From Laedolimicola ammoniilytica (GTDB taxonomy: Bacteria > Bacillota > Clostridia > Lachnospirales > Lachnospiraceae), in NCBI RefSeq assembly GCF_025567165.1, contig NZ_JAOQKC010000002.1:186001-250000 (forward strand): a stretch of DNA of 64,000 bases, read 5' to 3'. The notes under the pieces were generated by a model. That model saw nothing but the letters and a program-made list of their open reading frames with translations. It was not told the origin of the DNA and searched no databases. The translations under genes were made by a program, and so were the position numbers. Below, piece after piece: positions 1 through 8,963 of this stretch. How positions within the stretch are numbered: the first letter of the stretch is position 1; each line of letters begins with the position of its first letter.

Positions 1-161
1 GTGGATCCAATCAGCACCGCCAGATACTTTATCCCAAAGGTGCCTAAAAATCCATAGCTGGCCACAAGCAGCCACACCGCCCGGAGCCGTCCGGGAAGCA
101 GCAGATATACAAGCCATACGATTGGAAAGAAGCCCAGAAAGGCCAGTGAAGTAAATCCCAT
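1..161 (-). CDS. MBOAT-family O-acyltransferase, N-terminal fragment
   Basis: The reverse strand has an ATG at 161 behind a GGAGGG ribosome site, followed by about 53 codons that run off the window edge. The peptide is strongly hydrophobic (FFPIVWLVYLLLPGRLR near the start, then a second helix ending near KYLAVLIGS), which matches the opening of membrane-bound O-acyltransferases of the AlgI/DltB type. These move acyl groups onto extracellular polymers. It lies 46 nt downstream of another acyltransferase gene in the same direction, so the two may modify the same surface glycan. The catalytic His is beyond the edge, so the family call rests only on the N-terminus. Confidence 0.6.
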   Translation of the reverse strand, partial: MGFTSLAFLGFFPIVWLVYLLLPGRLRAVWLLVASYGFLGTFGIKYLAVLIGS

Positions 162-207
162 AGTACCCTCCGTTGATATTACAGGTTCATTCTGCTCTAA
201 GCGCCGT

Positions 208-1239
208 TTATTCCTTCGCTTTTCCGAAAAACCGGCCGTCCGCAGGCCATTTTCCATAGAGCAGGAAGTCCAGCAGACGAATCCGCTTCGTGACTGCGAT
301 AATCGCCGCGGTGATGGCGCTCATGGCGATAAAGGACGCTGTCACGAACAGGAACCAGCCCGCGGAATACTGCGCGTACACCTCTCCCCGGTTCAGCACC
401 GTGGCGAAGTGGAAATGCACCACATAAATCTCCAGGGTATAGCCTCCCACCCAGGCCAGAAACTTCTTAAACCGGTTCGGGCCACACCTCGTCAGCAGCC
501 AGCAGACTGCCGCGCAGCCCAGGAACGACGCAAGAATCTGCCGTCCCAGCAGTATCAGAGTGCTTACATCCTGCAGATCCAGCAGAACCGCCATGGCAAG
601 AAGTCCGATGAGTGCCAGCGCGCCGCCAGCGTTTTTCATCATTTCCGGCAAGTTTCTCAGACGTTCCTTCTGTTCTCCGGCCAGATAGCCCACCAGATAG
701 AAAGGCAGATAGAGCCGGGTCAGTCCCGGGCTTAAGAATTCCACGCCCAGCAGAGTCTCCAACACGACCACCGCCGTCATTCCCAGATAAACTGCCCAGA
801 ACATCATTTTCCCACACAAAGCACCAAATCGGCGTCCTGCTGCCGCGCCCGCCAGCTCCGCCGTGTAGACCATCAGGGTCAAAATAAACAGCGTCATCAA
901 AAACCAGAGCCCCTTATCCAGCCCGAATAAAGTCTCGACAATATTCGACACCGGATGTAGGGGATGCTGCAGGATAATCCAGAAAAGGAACGGCGTCAGG
1001 TAGCTGAGCGCCCGTTTTTTCACCTTCGCGCCGTACTCGGAAAGGGTTGAAATTTTCCGTCCCATTCCGCACAAATAGCCGCTGACCAGAATGAACAGCG
1101 GCATTTGAATGACTTTTATTACATCGTAGATAATTCCGTCTTCCATATGGTTCCACACCAGGACGTGCCCCGCCATCACCAGCAGGATGGCGGCGCCCTT
1201 GATGGCGTCTATGGTAAGACTGCGGGATTTCTGACTCAT
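208..1239 (-). CDS. Acyltransferase 3 family membrane protein
   Basis: This 343-residue protein is an integral membrane acyltransferase of the OafA/YrhL type (acyltransferase 3). The diagnostic N-terminus is present: TIDAIKGAAILLVMAGH, with the conserved His in the first helix, then a Pro/Leu/Phe-rich helix (MPLFILVSGYLCG) and about ten further hydrophobic segments. Members O-acetylate or otherwise acylate surface sugars. The start has a GAGGA site upstream. It follows prfA by 41 nt in the same direction and precedes an MBOAT gene, so it probably belongs to the tail of the rpmE-prfA transcript. The substrate is unknown. Confidence 0.85.
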   Translation of the reverse strand: MSQKSRSLTIDAIKGAAILLVMAGHVLVWNHMEDGIIYDVIKVIQMPLFILVSGYLCGMGRKISTLSEYGAKVKKRALSYLTPFLFWIILQHPLHPVSNIVETLFGLDKGLWFLMTLFILTLMVYTAELAGAAAGRRFGALCGKMMFWAVYLGMTAVVVLETLLGVEFLSPGLTRLYLPFYLVGYLAGEQKERLRNLPEMMKNAGGALALIGLLAMAVLLDLQDVSTLILLGRQILASFLGCAAVCWLLTRCGPNRFKKFLAWVGGYTLEIYVVHFHFATVLNRGEVYAQYSAGWFLFVTASFIAMSAITAAIIAVTKRIRLLDFLLYGKWPADGRFFGKAKE

Positions 1240-1254
1240 ATAGTTATATTCCTC

Positions 1255-1281
1255 GTAACTGTCCAGTACCTGAACAGTTAC
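1255..1281. repeat. Small palindrome with TAACTGT/ACAGTTA arms (copy 1)
   Basis: GTAACTGT and ACAGTTAC form an 8-bp stem around an 11-nt loop containing CAGT. The hairpin sits exactly between the prfA stop codon and the acyltransferase gene. A second copy with the same seven-base arms and a CAGT loop lies in the rpoB leader at 45862-45886. Confidence 0.5.
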
Positions 1282-2354
1282 TATTCCTCGTTCATCTTTG
1301 CCAGCTTTGCTGCCTGGTCGGCTGCGATGCAGGCGTCGATAATCTCCTGGATATCTCCGTTCATGATCTTATCCAGCTTGTACAGGGTCAGGCCGATGCG
1401 GTGGTCGGTCACGCGGCCCTGGGGAAAATTATAGGTACGAATCTTCTCGGAACGGTCTCCCGTACCGATCTGGCTTCTTCGGGCCTCGGCCTCGGCGTCG
1501 TGGGCCTTCTGGCACTCGATATCGTACAGCTTGGCACGCAGCAATGCGAATGCCTTCGCCTTGTTCTGCAGCTGAGACTTCTCGGTCTGGCTGTACACCA
1601 CGATTCCGGTGGGGTAATGAGTCAGACGCACCGCGGAGTCGGTGGTATTGACACACTGTCCACCGTTACCGGACGCACGCATGACATCGATACGGATATC
1701 CTTCTCGTCGATCTGTACGTCCACTTCCTCTGCCTCCGGCATGACTGCTACGGTAATGGTGGAGGTGTGAATTCTTCCGCCGGACTCGGTCTCAGGCACA
1801 CGCTGTACACGATGTACGCCGGACTCATATTTCATCACGGAGTACGCGCCCTGGCCGTTGATCATAAAGGTCACGCTCTTCATACCGCCGATGCCGATCT
1901 CGTCGGCCTCCATCAGCTCCACCTTCCAGCGGCGGCTCTCCGCGTAATGCACATACATCCGGTAGATCTCAGCCGCGAACAGGGCAGCCTCGTCTCCGCC
2001 TGCGCCCGCGCGGATCTCTACGATAACGTTCTTGTCATCGTTGGGGTCTTTCGGCAGAAGCAGAATCTTCAGTGTGTGCTCCAGCTCCTCGATGCGGGCC
2101 TTTGCGTCGTTCAGCTCTTCTTTGAGCATCTCGCGCATTTCCTCATCGTTCTCTTCCTCGAGCATCATGAGACTCTCTTCCACGGTTTCTTTGCATTTTT
2201 TGTATTCCTTGTAAGCATCGACGATGGGCTGCAGATCGCTCTGCTCCTTCATCAGCTTCCGGAAACGCTCCTGGTCACTGACCACGTTCGGCTCGTTCAG
2301 CTCGTTCATGATATCCTCGTAACGCAGAAGCAGGTCGTCCAACTTGTCAAACAT
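1281..2354 (-). CDS. prfA: Peptide chain release factor 1 (RF1)
   Basis: RF1 recognises UAA and UAG stop codons in the ribosomal A site and triggers peptide release. The 357-residue length is normal. The GGQ catalytic motif is seen in ASGNGGQCVNTTDSAVR, and the codon-reading PxT tripeptide is present as PET in RVPETESGGR, as expected for RF1 rather than RF2. The ATG at 2354 has a GGAGGAAC site. prmC, whose product methylates the GGQ glutamine, lies immediately upstream (23 nt), so substrate and modifying enzyme are co-transcribed. Confidence 0.97.
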   Translation of the reverse strand: MFDKLDDLLLRYEDIMNELNEPNVVSDQERFRKLMKEQSDLQPIVDAYKEYKKCKETVEESLMMLEEENDEEMREMLKEELNDAKARIEELEHTLKILLLPKDPNDDKNVIVEIRAGAGGDEAALFAAEIYRMYVHYAESRRWKVELMEADEIGIGGMKSVTFMINGQGAYSVMKYESGVHRVQRVPETESGGRIHTSTITVAVMPEAEEVDVQIDEKDIRIDVMRASGNGGQCVNTTDSAVRLTHYPTGIVVYSQTEKSQLQNKAKAFALLRAKLYDIECQKAHDAEAEARRSQIGTGDRSEKIRTYNFPQGRVTDHRIGLTLYKLDKIMNGDIQEIIDACIAADQAAKLAKMNEE

Positions 2355-2377
2355 GCTTGTTCCTCCATTAAAACTCT

Positions 2378-3208
2378 TTATCTGTAATATCCTTCTACGA
2401 CCCGGTCAAGTCCCGCCAGGTCCTTCACTACCTTTACATCTGAGAAGCCCTGCTCCCGCAGAAGCTCCGACACGCTCTCTCCCTGATCCCAGCCGATTTC
2501 CAGGAAAAGGCCGCCGCCTGCGCGCAGATGCTTCGGCGCTTCTTCGGCAATCTTCCGGTAAAAATACAGCCCGTCCTCGTGGCCGTCCAGCGCCATATAG
2601 GGCTCATGGAGCCGCACCTCGTCCATCAGGGTCTCGATTTCCTCCCGCTTAATATAAGGAGGATTGGACACGATCACATCGAAAGCGCCCTCTATCTTAT
2701 CAAACAAATCGCTTTCGATCAGCTCCGCTTTCACGCCAAGCCGCTCCCGGTTCTGAGCCGCCACCTTTAAGGCTTCCGGAGATAAATCCGCGCCTGTGCC
2801 CTCTGCGCCCGCTCTCAGGTGCAGGAGGCTTAAAAGAATACAGCCAGAGCCGGTACACAGATCCAAAAAACTCATTCCGTCTTTCAGAAATTTCGCGGTC
2901 TCCTCCACCAGCACTTCGGTGTCCTGTCTCGGGATCAGTACGTGCTCATTGACATAGAAGGAAAGTCCCATAAATTCCTGTTCGCCGGTGATCTGCTGCA
3001 GCGGAATCCGCCGTTCCCTTTGATTAAGCGTCTGTCGGTACTGTTCTTCCTGTTCCGGGGAAATAGCTTCTTCCGGCCAGGCCAGGTAGTGGCTGCGGTT
3101 CACGCCCGTACACCACTCCAGCAGGTACCAGGCGTCCAGATCCGCGTCGGGTACCTGTGCCTCGGTTAGTCTGTCCTTACCAAGCTTCCATGCTTCCCGG
3201 AGCGTCAT
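2378..3208 (-). CDS. prmC: Release factor N5-glutamine methyltransferase
   Basis: PrmC methylates the Gln of the GGQ motif in RF1 and RF2 using S-adenosylmethionine. The 276-residue protein has an N-terminal helical RF-binding part, the SAM-binding loop (FLDLCTGSGCI) and the catalytic NPPY motif (VSNPPYIKREE). It overlaps the upstream yqhQ gene by 4 nt (ATGA), a sign of translational coupling, and precedes prfA. This is the usual arrangement in Firmicutes. Confidence 0.95.
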   Translation of the reverse strand: MTLREAWKLGKDRLTEAQVPDADLDAWYLLEWCTGVNRSHYLAWPEEAISPEQEEQYRQTLNQRERRIPLQQITGEQEFMGLSFYVNEHVLIPRQDTEVLVEETAKFLKDGMSFLDLCTGSGCILLSLLHLRAGAEGTGADLSPEALKVAAQNRERLGVKAELIESDLFDKIEGAFDVIVSNPPYIKREEIETLMDEVRLHEPYMALDGHEDGLYFYRKIAEEAPKHLRAGGGLFLEIGWDQGESVSELLREQGFSDVKVVKDLAGLDRVVEGYYR

Positions 3209-4299
3209 TCTTTTCCCTCCAGAATATCTCCCACGTCTTTCGGCTCCTCAGCCGCGGGCTCTGTAGACTCATCAGAAGCTTCTTCTGCGTCCTCCTCCAG
3301 AATCTCTTCCAGATCTCCGGCATTAAGCTGTGCCTCCTCAGCCTCGTCTACGACCTCGGTCTCAGTCTCCAGGGGCTCTCTGCCCTGCCATGCGCGCCAG
3401 TCAAAGACAGCCTCCACGGCGGCGATGGCCACCTCGATCATGCCGTCGTCCGGCTCCCTGGTGGTCAGACCCTGCATCCACATACCGGGACGGCTCAATG
3501 CCAGCACCAGCTTATTCTCGCTTCTTCCGGCCAGGCGGATGAACTCATAGGAGACGCCCGCAATCACCGGTACCAGCGCGATACGGAATACCACACGGAG
3601 AATCGGGGATTCCACGCGGATAAAGATAAAGAAGATAATGCTGACTACCATGACAATCAGCATAAAGCTGGTTCCGCAACGCTTGTGCTCCCTGGAGCTG
3701 TTCCGCACATTTTCCACATTGAGCTCCAGACCGTGCTCCACACAGTTGATGCACTTGTGCTCCGCGCCGTGGTACTGGAACACCCGCTGAATATCCTTCA
3801 TCCGGGAAATCAGCAGAATGTAGCCGATGAAGAGCAGCAAACGAATGGCTCCCTCGATCAGCGCCAGAATCGTGTCGGACACAATGACCTTTCGGAGCAG
3901 CGCCGCCGCGAAATAGGGCAGAATCATGAAGATCGCCACCGCCATCACGATGGAAAATGCCACCGTCAGGCCCATCACGACTTTCTCCGCCTTCTCGCCG
4001 AACAGCTTATCCACCATGATGTCGGCCTTGGACGGCTGGGCCTCCTCCTCGTCGTAAAAGCTTGCAGAAAAGGTCAGGCATTTCATACCCAGCACCAGGG
4101 AATCCACAAAACTGATGACGCCGCGCACGATGGGAAGCCGTTTCAGCTTTTTATTGCCGATGCCCTCGTAGGTGCTTAAGTGTACTTCGATCTCTCCGTC
4201 CGGCTTTCGCACGCCCACGGAATAGACATCCTGATTTTTCATCATGATGCCCTCCAGAACCGCCTGTCCGCCAATTCCTGAATATCTTGTTGTACTCAT
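3205..4299 (-). CDS. DUF1385 (YqhQ-like) multispanning membrane protein
   Basis: The protein begins MSTTRYSGIGGQAVLEGIMMK, whose GGQAVLEGVMM-like signature defines the DUF1385/YqhQ family of unknown function. Several transmembrane helices occupy residues 100-290, including an HGAEHK motif typical of the family. The C-terminal 70 residues are very acidic (EEAEEAQLNAGDLEEILEED), an unusual tail. The start at 4299 is preferred because a GGAGG lies just upstream; longer in-frame starts (for example the ATG overlapping that GGAGG) have no ribosome site. In Clostridia this gene regularly sits between rpmE and prmC, as here. Confidence 0.85.
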   Translation of the reverse strand: MSTTRYSGIGGQAVLEGIMMKNQDVYSVGVRKPDGEIEVHLSTYEGIGNKKLKRLPIVRGVISFVDSLVLGMKCLTFSASFYDEEEAQPSKADIMVDKLFGEKAEKVVMGLTVAFSIVMAVAIFMILPYFAAALLRKVIVSDTILALIEGAIRLLLFIGYILLISRMKDIQRVFQYHGAEHKCINCVEHGLELNVENVRNSSREHKRCGTSFMLIVMVVSIIFFIFIRVESPILRVVFRIALVPVIAGVSYEFIRLAGRSENKLVLALSRPGMWMQGLTTREPDDGMIEVAIAAVEAVFDWRAWQGREPLETETEVVDEAEEAQLNAGDLEEILEEDAEEASDESTEPAAEEPKDVGDILEGKE

Positions 4300-4395
4300 G
4301 CGTACTTTTTCCTCCATATATATATCGGAATTTCCTGCTGTATGCAAAACGGGATGAGATTTTCCAACCTCACCCCGTGCTTACACATCATAATA

Positions 4396-4599
4396 TTATT
4401 TTGTAATACCGTACTTACGATTGAATTTATCAATACGTCCACGAGCTGCAGCAGCCTTCTGCTGACCTGTGTAGAATGAGTGGCACTTGGAGCAGATTTC
4501 TACGTGGATGTCCTTCTTTGTAGAACCTGTTACGAATGTGTTGCCGCAGTTGCAGGTTACGGTTGCCTGATAATACTCCGGATGGATTCCTTCCTTCAT
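4396..4599 (-). CDS. rpmE: 50S ribosomal protein L31, zinc-binding form
   Basis: This 67-residue L31 has four cysteines at positions 16, 18, 36 and 39 (CNC and CSKC), so it is the zinc-containing paralogue used in zinc-replete cells. The start MKEGIHPEYY at 4599 is behind AGAGGTG; the longer open frame to 4728 lacks a ribosome site and is not conserved-looking. It heads the rpmE-yqhQ-prmC-prfA cluster and has its own promoter and a leader of about 150 nt. Confidence 0.96.
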   Translation of the reverse strand: MKEGIHPEYYQATVTCNCGNTFVTGSTKKDIHVEICSKCHSFYTGQQKAAAARGRIDKFNRKYGITK

Positions 4600-4756
4600 G
4601 ATTTTCACCTCTTCAAATTTATTTTGTGAACTTCTGGTTGCTGTTTCCCGGCCAATGCTGTTCCGCTGATTCCGCAGCAAGATATCCCGGGCTATCCCTG
4701 CAAGTCCCTGCAGTTGAGCTGAGCGCACATATTTCTATACATACAACAGCTTCTAG

Positions 4757-4785
4757 ATTATAACACAGGCTTGGCTCGATTACAA
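4757..4785 (-). promoter_or_regulatory. Promoter of rpmE operon
   Basis: On the reverse strand TTGTAA and TATAAT are separated by 17 nt. Transcription would start near 4750, leaving a G+C-rich leader of about 150 nt with several possible hairpins before the rpmE ribosome site. An L31 autoregulatory leader is possible but I could not match a consensus. The rest of 4600-4980 holds only this leader and the cstA terminator. Confidence 0.8.
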
Positions 4786-4900
4786 GCGGAAAGATCCTAT
4801 TTTTGAAAATAATTTTGGATCGGCGAAAGGCTTTCTCCGAAACTTTATCACTCTTTTTACTGTAAAACTCTCCATCGGCAATTCCTTGCAGACACTTTAT

Positions 4901-4946
4901 AACAGAAAAATCCTGCGGACTGATCATCTCATTCGTCCGCAGGATT
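4901..4946 (-). terminator. Rho-independent terminator of cstA
   Basis: AATCCTGCGGAC (4909-4920) and its exact complement (4935-4946) form a 12-bp stem; on the reverse strand it is followed by TTTTTC. It lies 35 nt after the cstA stop codon. Confidence 0.9.
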
Positions 4947-4980
4947 CCATCTGTCACTTCTATTATAGAAGTTTTTTATT

Positions 4981-6681
4981 TTAAGCTGCCTCGGTACCTT
5001 TCTTCTTCTTAAAAAGCTCCTTGCCCGAAGTGTATACAATAATCACGCCCAGCAGCATCAGAAGAATCGCCAGCACAAGCTGCAGTCCCTCCACCATGAA
5101 CACGCCGGTTCCGGCGGAAAATGCCTTAACCATAGCGACAGCTCTCTGTACCAGCGCCGTGAAGGTTACACAGAGCATCACGATAAGGGGCGGAAACAGG
5201 GTCCGGTTTTCCCGGCCTGTTACCTTCAGGAATACACAGAGGGTAATCAGTACCAGGGCGCTTAAGAGCTGGTTCGCGCTGCCGAACAGCGGCCAGATAT
5301 TCGCGTAACCGATCTGGGTCAGGACGTAGCCAATCAGCAGGGTCACGACGGTGGAGAAATATTTATTGCAGAGCAGCTTTCTCCAGCCCTCCGCATGCTC
5401 CATGTCGTCTACACTGAACAGCTCCTGGAAGGACATACGTCCAATACGGGCTACAGCATCCAGACTGGTCAGAGCCAGGGCGGATACGCACATGGTCATG
5501 AAGCACTGAGCCACATAGACCGGCAGGCCGAACATTTCCAGGAATCCGGCTACGCCGTTGGAGAAAATCTGGAACGGGGTACCCACTGCGGCGGTTCCGT
5601 CAGCGGAGGCTGCAGCGCCTGCCACGCAGAGGGCCAGGACTGCCAGAAGGCTTTCCAGAACCATAGCGCCATAACCTACCTTTACCATATCCTTCTCATT
5701 TTCGATAGTCTTGGATGAGGTTCCCGAGGATACCAGGCTGTGGAAGCCGGATACTGCGCCGCAGGCTACGGTGACGAACAGGATCGGGAACAGGTTGCCC
5801 AGCTTCTCATTCTGGAAACCGGTGTAAACCGGAAGGTTCATGTTCGGATGCGCTACCAGAAGTCCGGCTACCGCGCCAAGAATCATGCCCACGAACATGA
5901 AGGTAGTCATATAGTCACGGGGCTGCTTCATCAGCCACATGGGCAATACAGACGCCAGGAAAATATAAGCGAAAGTCACATACAGCCATGCGCTCTTGCC
6001 GGCTACCAGCGGCAGGTTCATGCCGAGAGCCAGGGAAGCGAAGGTGAACAGAAGTCCTAAGACAACCTCTTTCCAGCCGTCCAGGTTGAACTTCTTCTGA
6101 AGAAGTCCGAAGACTACCGCAAAGCCCATGAAGAACAGGGAAATGCTTCCGGCTGCGCCGTTGACATTGGCCAGCTCTGCAAGAACCGTTGTGCCTTCTT
6201 CCGTGACGGTGTAGGCATTAAAGGTTCCGGCTACCATGTCGGCGAAGGCTGCGATAACGATCAGGGTGAACAGCCAGCAGAACAGCAGGAACAGCTTCCG
6301 TCCGGTCTTGCCGATGTATTTCTCAATCAGCAGTCCCATGGACTTTCCTTCATTCTTCACGCTGGCGTACAGGGCTCCGAAGTCGGTGACGGCTCCGAAA
6401 AAGATGCCGCCGATGAGAATCCAGAGCAGTACCGGAAGCCAGCCAAAGGCTGCCGCCTGGATAGCTCCGGTCACAGGGCCTGCGCCCGCGATGGATGAAA
6501 ACTGGTGGGCGAATACCACCCAGCCGTTGGTGGGAACATAGTCCTGACCATCCTCTTTGGTTACTGCCGGGGTCTTAGCCTTGGGATCGATGCCCCATTT
6601 CTTCGCCAGCCAGCGGCCGTATAAGGTGTAGCCTGCCAGCAGACACACCGCTGCGATTACTACGATAACAAGCGTGTTCAT
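4981..6681 (-). CDS. cstA: CstA-family carbon starvation / peptide transporter
   Basis: The 566-residue protein has about 16 hydrophobic helices and the CstA signature near residue 55 (GWVVFAHQFSSIAGAGP). CstA proteins import peptides or, in some species, pyruvate across the cytoplasmic membrane. The start follows a GAGGAG site. The gene is monocistronic: it has its own promoter, a T-box leader and a strong terminator. T-box control means expression rises when a specific tRNA is uncharged, which supports a role in supplying an amino acid or peptides here rather than general carbon starvation. Confidence 0.9.
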   Translation of the reverse strand: MNTLVIVVIAAVCLLAGYTLYGRWLAKKWGIDPKAKTPAVTKEDGQDYVPTNGWVVFAHQFSSIAGAGPVTGAIQAAAFGWLPVLLWILIGGIFFGAVTDFGALYASVKNEGKSMGLLIEKYIGKTGRKLFLLFCWLFTLIVIAAFADMVAGTFNAYTVTEEGTTVLAELANVNGAAGSISLFFMGFAVVFGLLQKKFNLDGWKEVVLGLLFTFASLALGMNLPLVAGKSAWLYVTFAYIFLASVLPMWLMKQPRDYMTTFMFVGMILGAVAGLLVAHPNMNLPVYTGFQNEKLGNLFPILFVTVACGAVSGFHSLVSSGTSSKTIENEKDMVKVGYGAMVLESLLAVLALCVAGAAASADGTAAVGTPFQIFSNGVAGFLEMFGLPVYVAQCFMTMCVSALALTSLDAVARIGRMSFQELFSVDDMEHAEGWRKLLCNKYFSTVVTLLIGYVLTQIGYANIWPLFGSANQLLSALVLITLCVFLKVTGRENRTLFPPLIVMLCVTFTALVQRAVAMVKAFSAGTGVFMVEGLQLVLAILLMLLGVIIVYTSGKELFKKKKGTEAA

Positions 6682-6759
6682 AATTTTCTCCTCCTCGATG
6701 TCTTTTATGTTTACGTCTTTGGTTTCGCCTGTCTCATCATCAAATCATCTTATGAATCC

Positions 6760-7097
6760 AAAAAAGCCTTCGTCTTCTCAGATTTCTCTGAAGAAGACGA
6801 AGGCTTTCAAATCCTCCGCGTTACCACTTCTCTTGCTGACTCGATCGCTGTCAGCCTCTCAGTCACGTCCTCGAGCTCGTCCGGTCTCTTTTGTATCCCG
6901 GCTGCTTCCCGATTGAACATGCGCCCCGATAACGGCGGGCTCCCGGTTCCGACTACTTCTTGTGATATTTTCATCTGAACTGCTTGCAGGGGATGAACTT
7001 TTTTCCTGCCTGTCGCCTCACACCACCCGGCGGCTCTCTGAAAAGCATTGTGAAAAAAATCCGCGTCCTGTTCATTGCATTTGACTTATGAAACAGT
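6760..7097 (-). promoter_or_regulatory. T-box riboswitch upstream of cstA
   Basis: Read on the reverse strand, the leader has a stem I region with AGAGAGCCGCCGG and GGUGUGAGGCG, then the antiterminator bulge AGUGGUAACGCGGAG (6814-6828), then a terminator whose 16-bp stem (6763-6778 with 6792-6807) ends in a U run at 6760-6765. This is the full T-box layout: uncharged tRNA pairs with the specifier codon and the T-box and prevents termination. Two UUC triplets lie in the 3' half of stem I, so phenylalanine is a tentative guess; the specifier loop needs folding to decide. Confidence 0.85.
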
Positions 7098-7105
7098 ATG
7101 CTTGC

Positions 7106-7133
7106 ATTATAGTCCTCTTTTTTCAAAAGTCAA
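7106..7133 (-). promoter_or_regulatory. Promoter of T-box/cstA transcript
   Basis: TTGACT and TATAAT on the reverse strand with a 16-nt spacer. The predicted start near 7099 gives a leader of about 415 nt containing the T-box. Confidence 0.85.
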
Positions 7134-7177
7134 GAGAGAATTTTTAAAAAATGTTGTACTTTTTCCGGTACAAATTT

Positions 7178-8806
7178 TTAAATAAACTTGTTCTTTTTCA
7201 CTGTCTGCACGAACTCCGCGTTGTTCTTGGTGCGGGCGAACATGTTCAGAATGTTCTCCACGGCCTCCTCGGGCTTCAGTCCGTTCAGGCCCTTGCGGAT
7301 AATGTCCATGGCCTCCAGCTCCTCGCCGGTCAACAGCAGATCCTCGCGGCGGGTACCGGACTTGGGAATGTCGATGGCCGGGAATACGCGCTTCTCCTGG
7401 AGCTTCCGGTTCAGTACCAGCTCCATGTTGCCGGTTCCCTTGAATTCCTCGTAAATGACATCGTCCATCTTGCTTCCAGTTTCTACCAGTGCCGTTGCAA
7501 GAATGGTCAGGCTGCCGCCCTCTCGCATATTGCGGGCCGCGCCGAAGAAACGCTTGGGCATATGCAGGGCCGCCGGATCAAGACCGCCGGACAGGGTACG
7601 GCCGCTGGGCGGAACGGTCAGGTTGTAGGCCCGGGCCAGACGGGTGATACTGTCCAGCAGAATCACTACGTCTTTGCCACTCTCCACAAGACGTTTCGCA
7701 CGCTCGATGACCATTTCTGCTACGCGCTTATGATGCTCCGGAAGCTCATCGAAGGTGGAGTGAATGACCTCCACGTTCGGTCCCTCGATGGCCTCCTTGA
7801 TATCCGTCACCTCCTCGGGGCGTTCGTCGATCAGCAGGATCAGAAGCTGCATATCAGGGTGATTCCGGGTCACGGACTTGGCCACATCCTTCAGAAGAGT
7901 AGTCTTACCAGCTTTCGGCGGAGACACGATCATGCCTCGCTGTCCTTTCCCGATGGGGGAAATCAGATCGACAATCCGCATGGCGGTGCTTCCGCCCGGA
8001 CGTTCCAGATGGACGCGCTGGTTCGGGAAAATCGGAGTCAAATCTTCGAAATTCCGTCTTCTGGCCGCCTCCTCGGGACGCAGGCCATTCACGGTCTTTA
8101 AGTACAGAAGCGCCGCGAATTTCTCTGTCTGGGCGCGGACTTTTATGTTGCCGCAGAGGATGTCGCCTGTCTTCAGGTTGTATCTGCGGATCAGGGCCGG
8201 ATTGATGTAGATGTCATTTTCACCGGGCAGATAATTGTCGCTTCGGATGAAGCCATAGCCGTCTGCCAGCACCTCCAGGATGCCGTTGGCCATCTGGCCG
8301 CTGTCCAGGTTCGTAGGCTGCTCCTGCTGGGGCTGCGCCGCAGTCTGGGTCTGGGAAGACACGTTTCGATCGTAGGCAGGACGTTCGTAACTGCGCTGTT
8401 CGTAACGCTCAGTACGTTCCGGCCGCTCATAGCGGTCGTTCCGCTCATTTCTCTCGTATCGGTCATTTCTTTCATAACGGTCATTCCGATCGCTGCGCTC
8501 ATTGCGTTCTGTGCGTTCGTAACGGTTCGGACGCTCACTGCGCTCTGCGCGTTCTGTTCTCTCCACACGTTCTGCCCGCTCCCGCTGCTCTCTCTGCTCC
8601 TGGCGCTGTTCGTAGCGCTCCTGGCGTTCCTTCTGATACTTCTCCGTCTGGGCTATCTGATCCTGGCGGCTCACTTCCTCATCTTTTTCCAGCATCCGTG
8701 TGATCAGATCACTTTTTTTCAGCGTGGAAGTTCCTTTCATTCCTCTGGTTTTTGCGATCGCCTTCAGCTGTGCCAGCGGCAATGATTCATATTGTTCTCT
8801 GGTCAT
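7178..8806 (-). CDS. rho: Transcription termination factor Rho with Arg/Glu-rich insertion
   Basis: Rho is the hexameric RNA helicase that ends transcription. Order in this 542-residue protein: Rho N-terminal helical domain (1-45), a low-complexity stretch of about 110 residues made of RYER/NDRYER/ERNER-like units, the cold-shock-like RNA-binding domain (NGILEVLADGYGFIRS), and the RecA-like ATPase with Walker A SPPKAGKTTLL and the LLIDERPEEV segment. The insertion is much longer than in E. coli Rho and looks intrinsically disordered and RNA-binding. The start has GAGGAGGA upstream and its own promoter. Confidence 0.95.
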   Translation of the reverse strand: MTREQYESLPLAQLKAIAKTRGMKGTSTLKKSDLITRMLEKDEEVSRQDQIAQTEKYQKERQERYEQRQEQREQRERAERVERTERAERSERPNRYERTERNERSDRNDRYERNDRYERNERNDRYERPERTERYEQRSYERPAYDRNVSSQTQTAAQPQQEQPTNLDSGQMANGILEVLADGYGFIRSDNYLPGENDIYINPALIRRYNLKTGDILCGNIKVRAQTEKFAALLYLKTVNGLRPEEAARRRNFEDLTPIFPNQRVHLERPGGSTAMRIVDLISPIGKGQRGMIVSPPKAGKTTLLKDVAKSVTRNHPDMQLLILLIDERPEEVTDIKEAIEGPNVEVIHSTFDELPEHHKRVAEMVIERAKRLVESGKDVVILLDSITRLARAYNLTVPPSGRTLSGGLDPAALHMPKRFFGAARNMREGGSLTILATALVETGSKMDDVIYEEFKGTGNMELVLNRKLQEKRVFPAIDIPKSGTRREDLLLTGEELEAMDIIRKGLNGLKPEEAVENILNMFARTKNNAEFVQTVKKNKFI

Positions 8807-8922
8807 TCCCTGTCCTCCTCATTCTTTGCCTGTCAACTCTGTAATTTAAAATACGCAAACTTCTGCATTTTTTCTCATTGGGAAGCCCGCCCGGATATGT
8901 GGCGGATTGGAACTTTGGACTT

Positions 8923-8951
8923 ATTATACCTGATTTTCCATAAATATGCAA
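8923..8951 (-). promoter_or_regulatory. Promoter of rho
   Basis: TTGCAT and TATAAT on the reverse strand, 17 nt apart. It is back to back with the forward promoter at 8964-8992, so the two RNA polymerase sites nearly touch. Confidence 0.8.
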
Positions 8952-8963
8952 ACGTATTTTTAC

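Noticed and set aside
4619..4957. Reverse-strand 112-codon open frame upstream of rpmE
   Set aside because: It covers the rpmE promoter, leader and the cstA terminator, has no ribosome site and its product shows no protein-like pattern.
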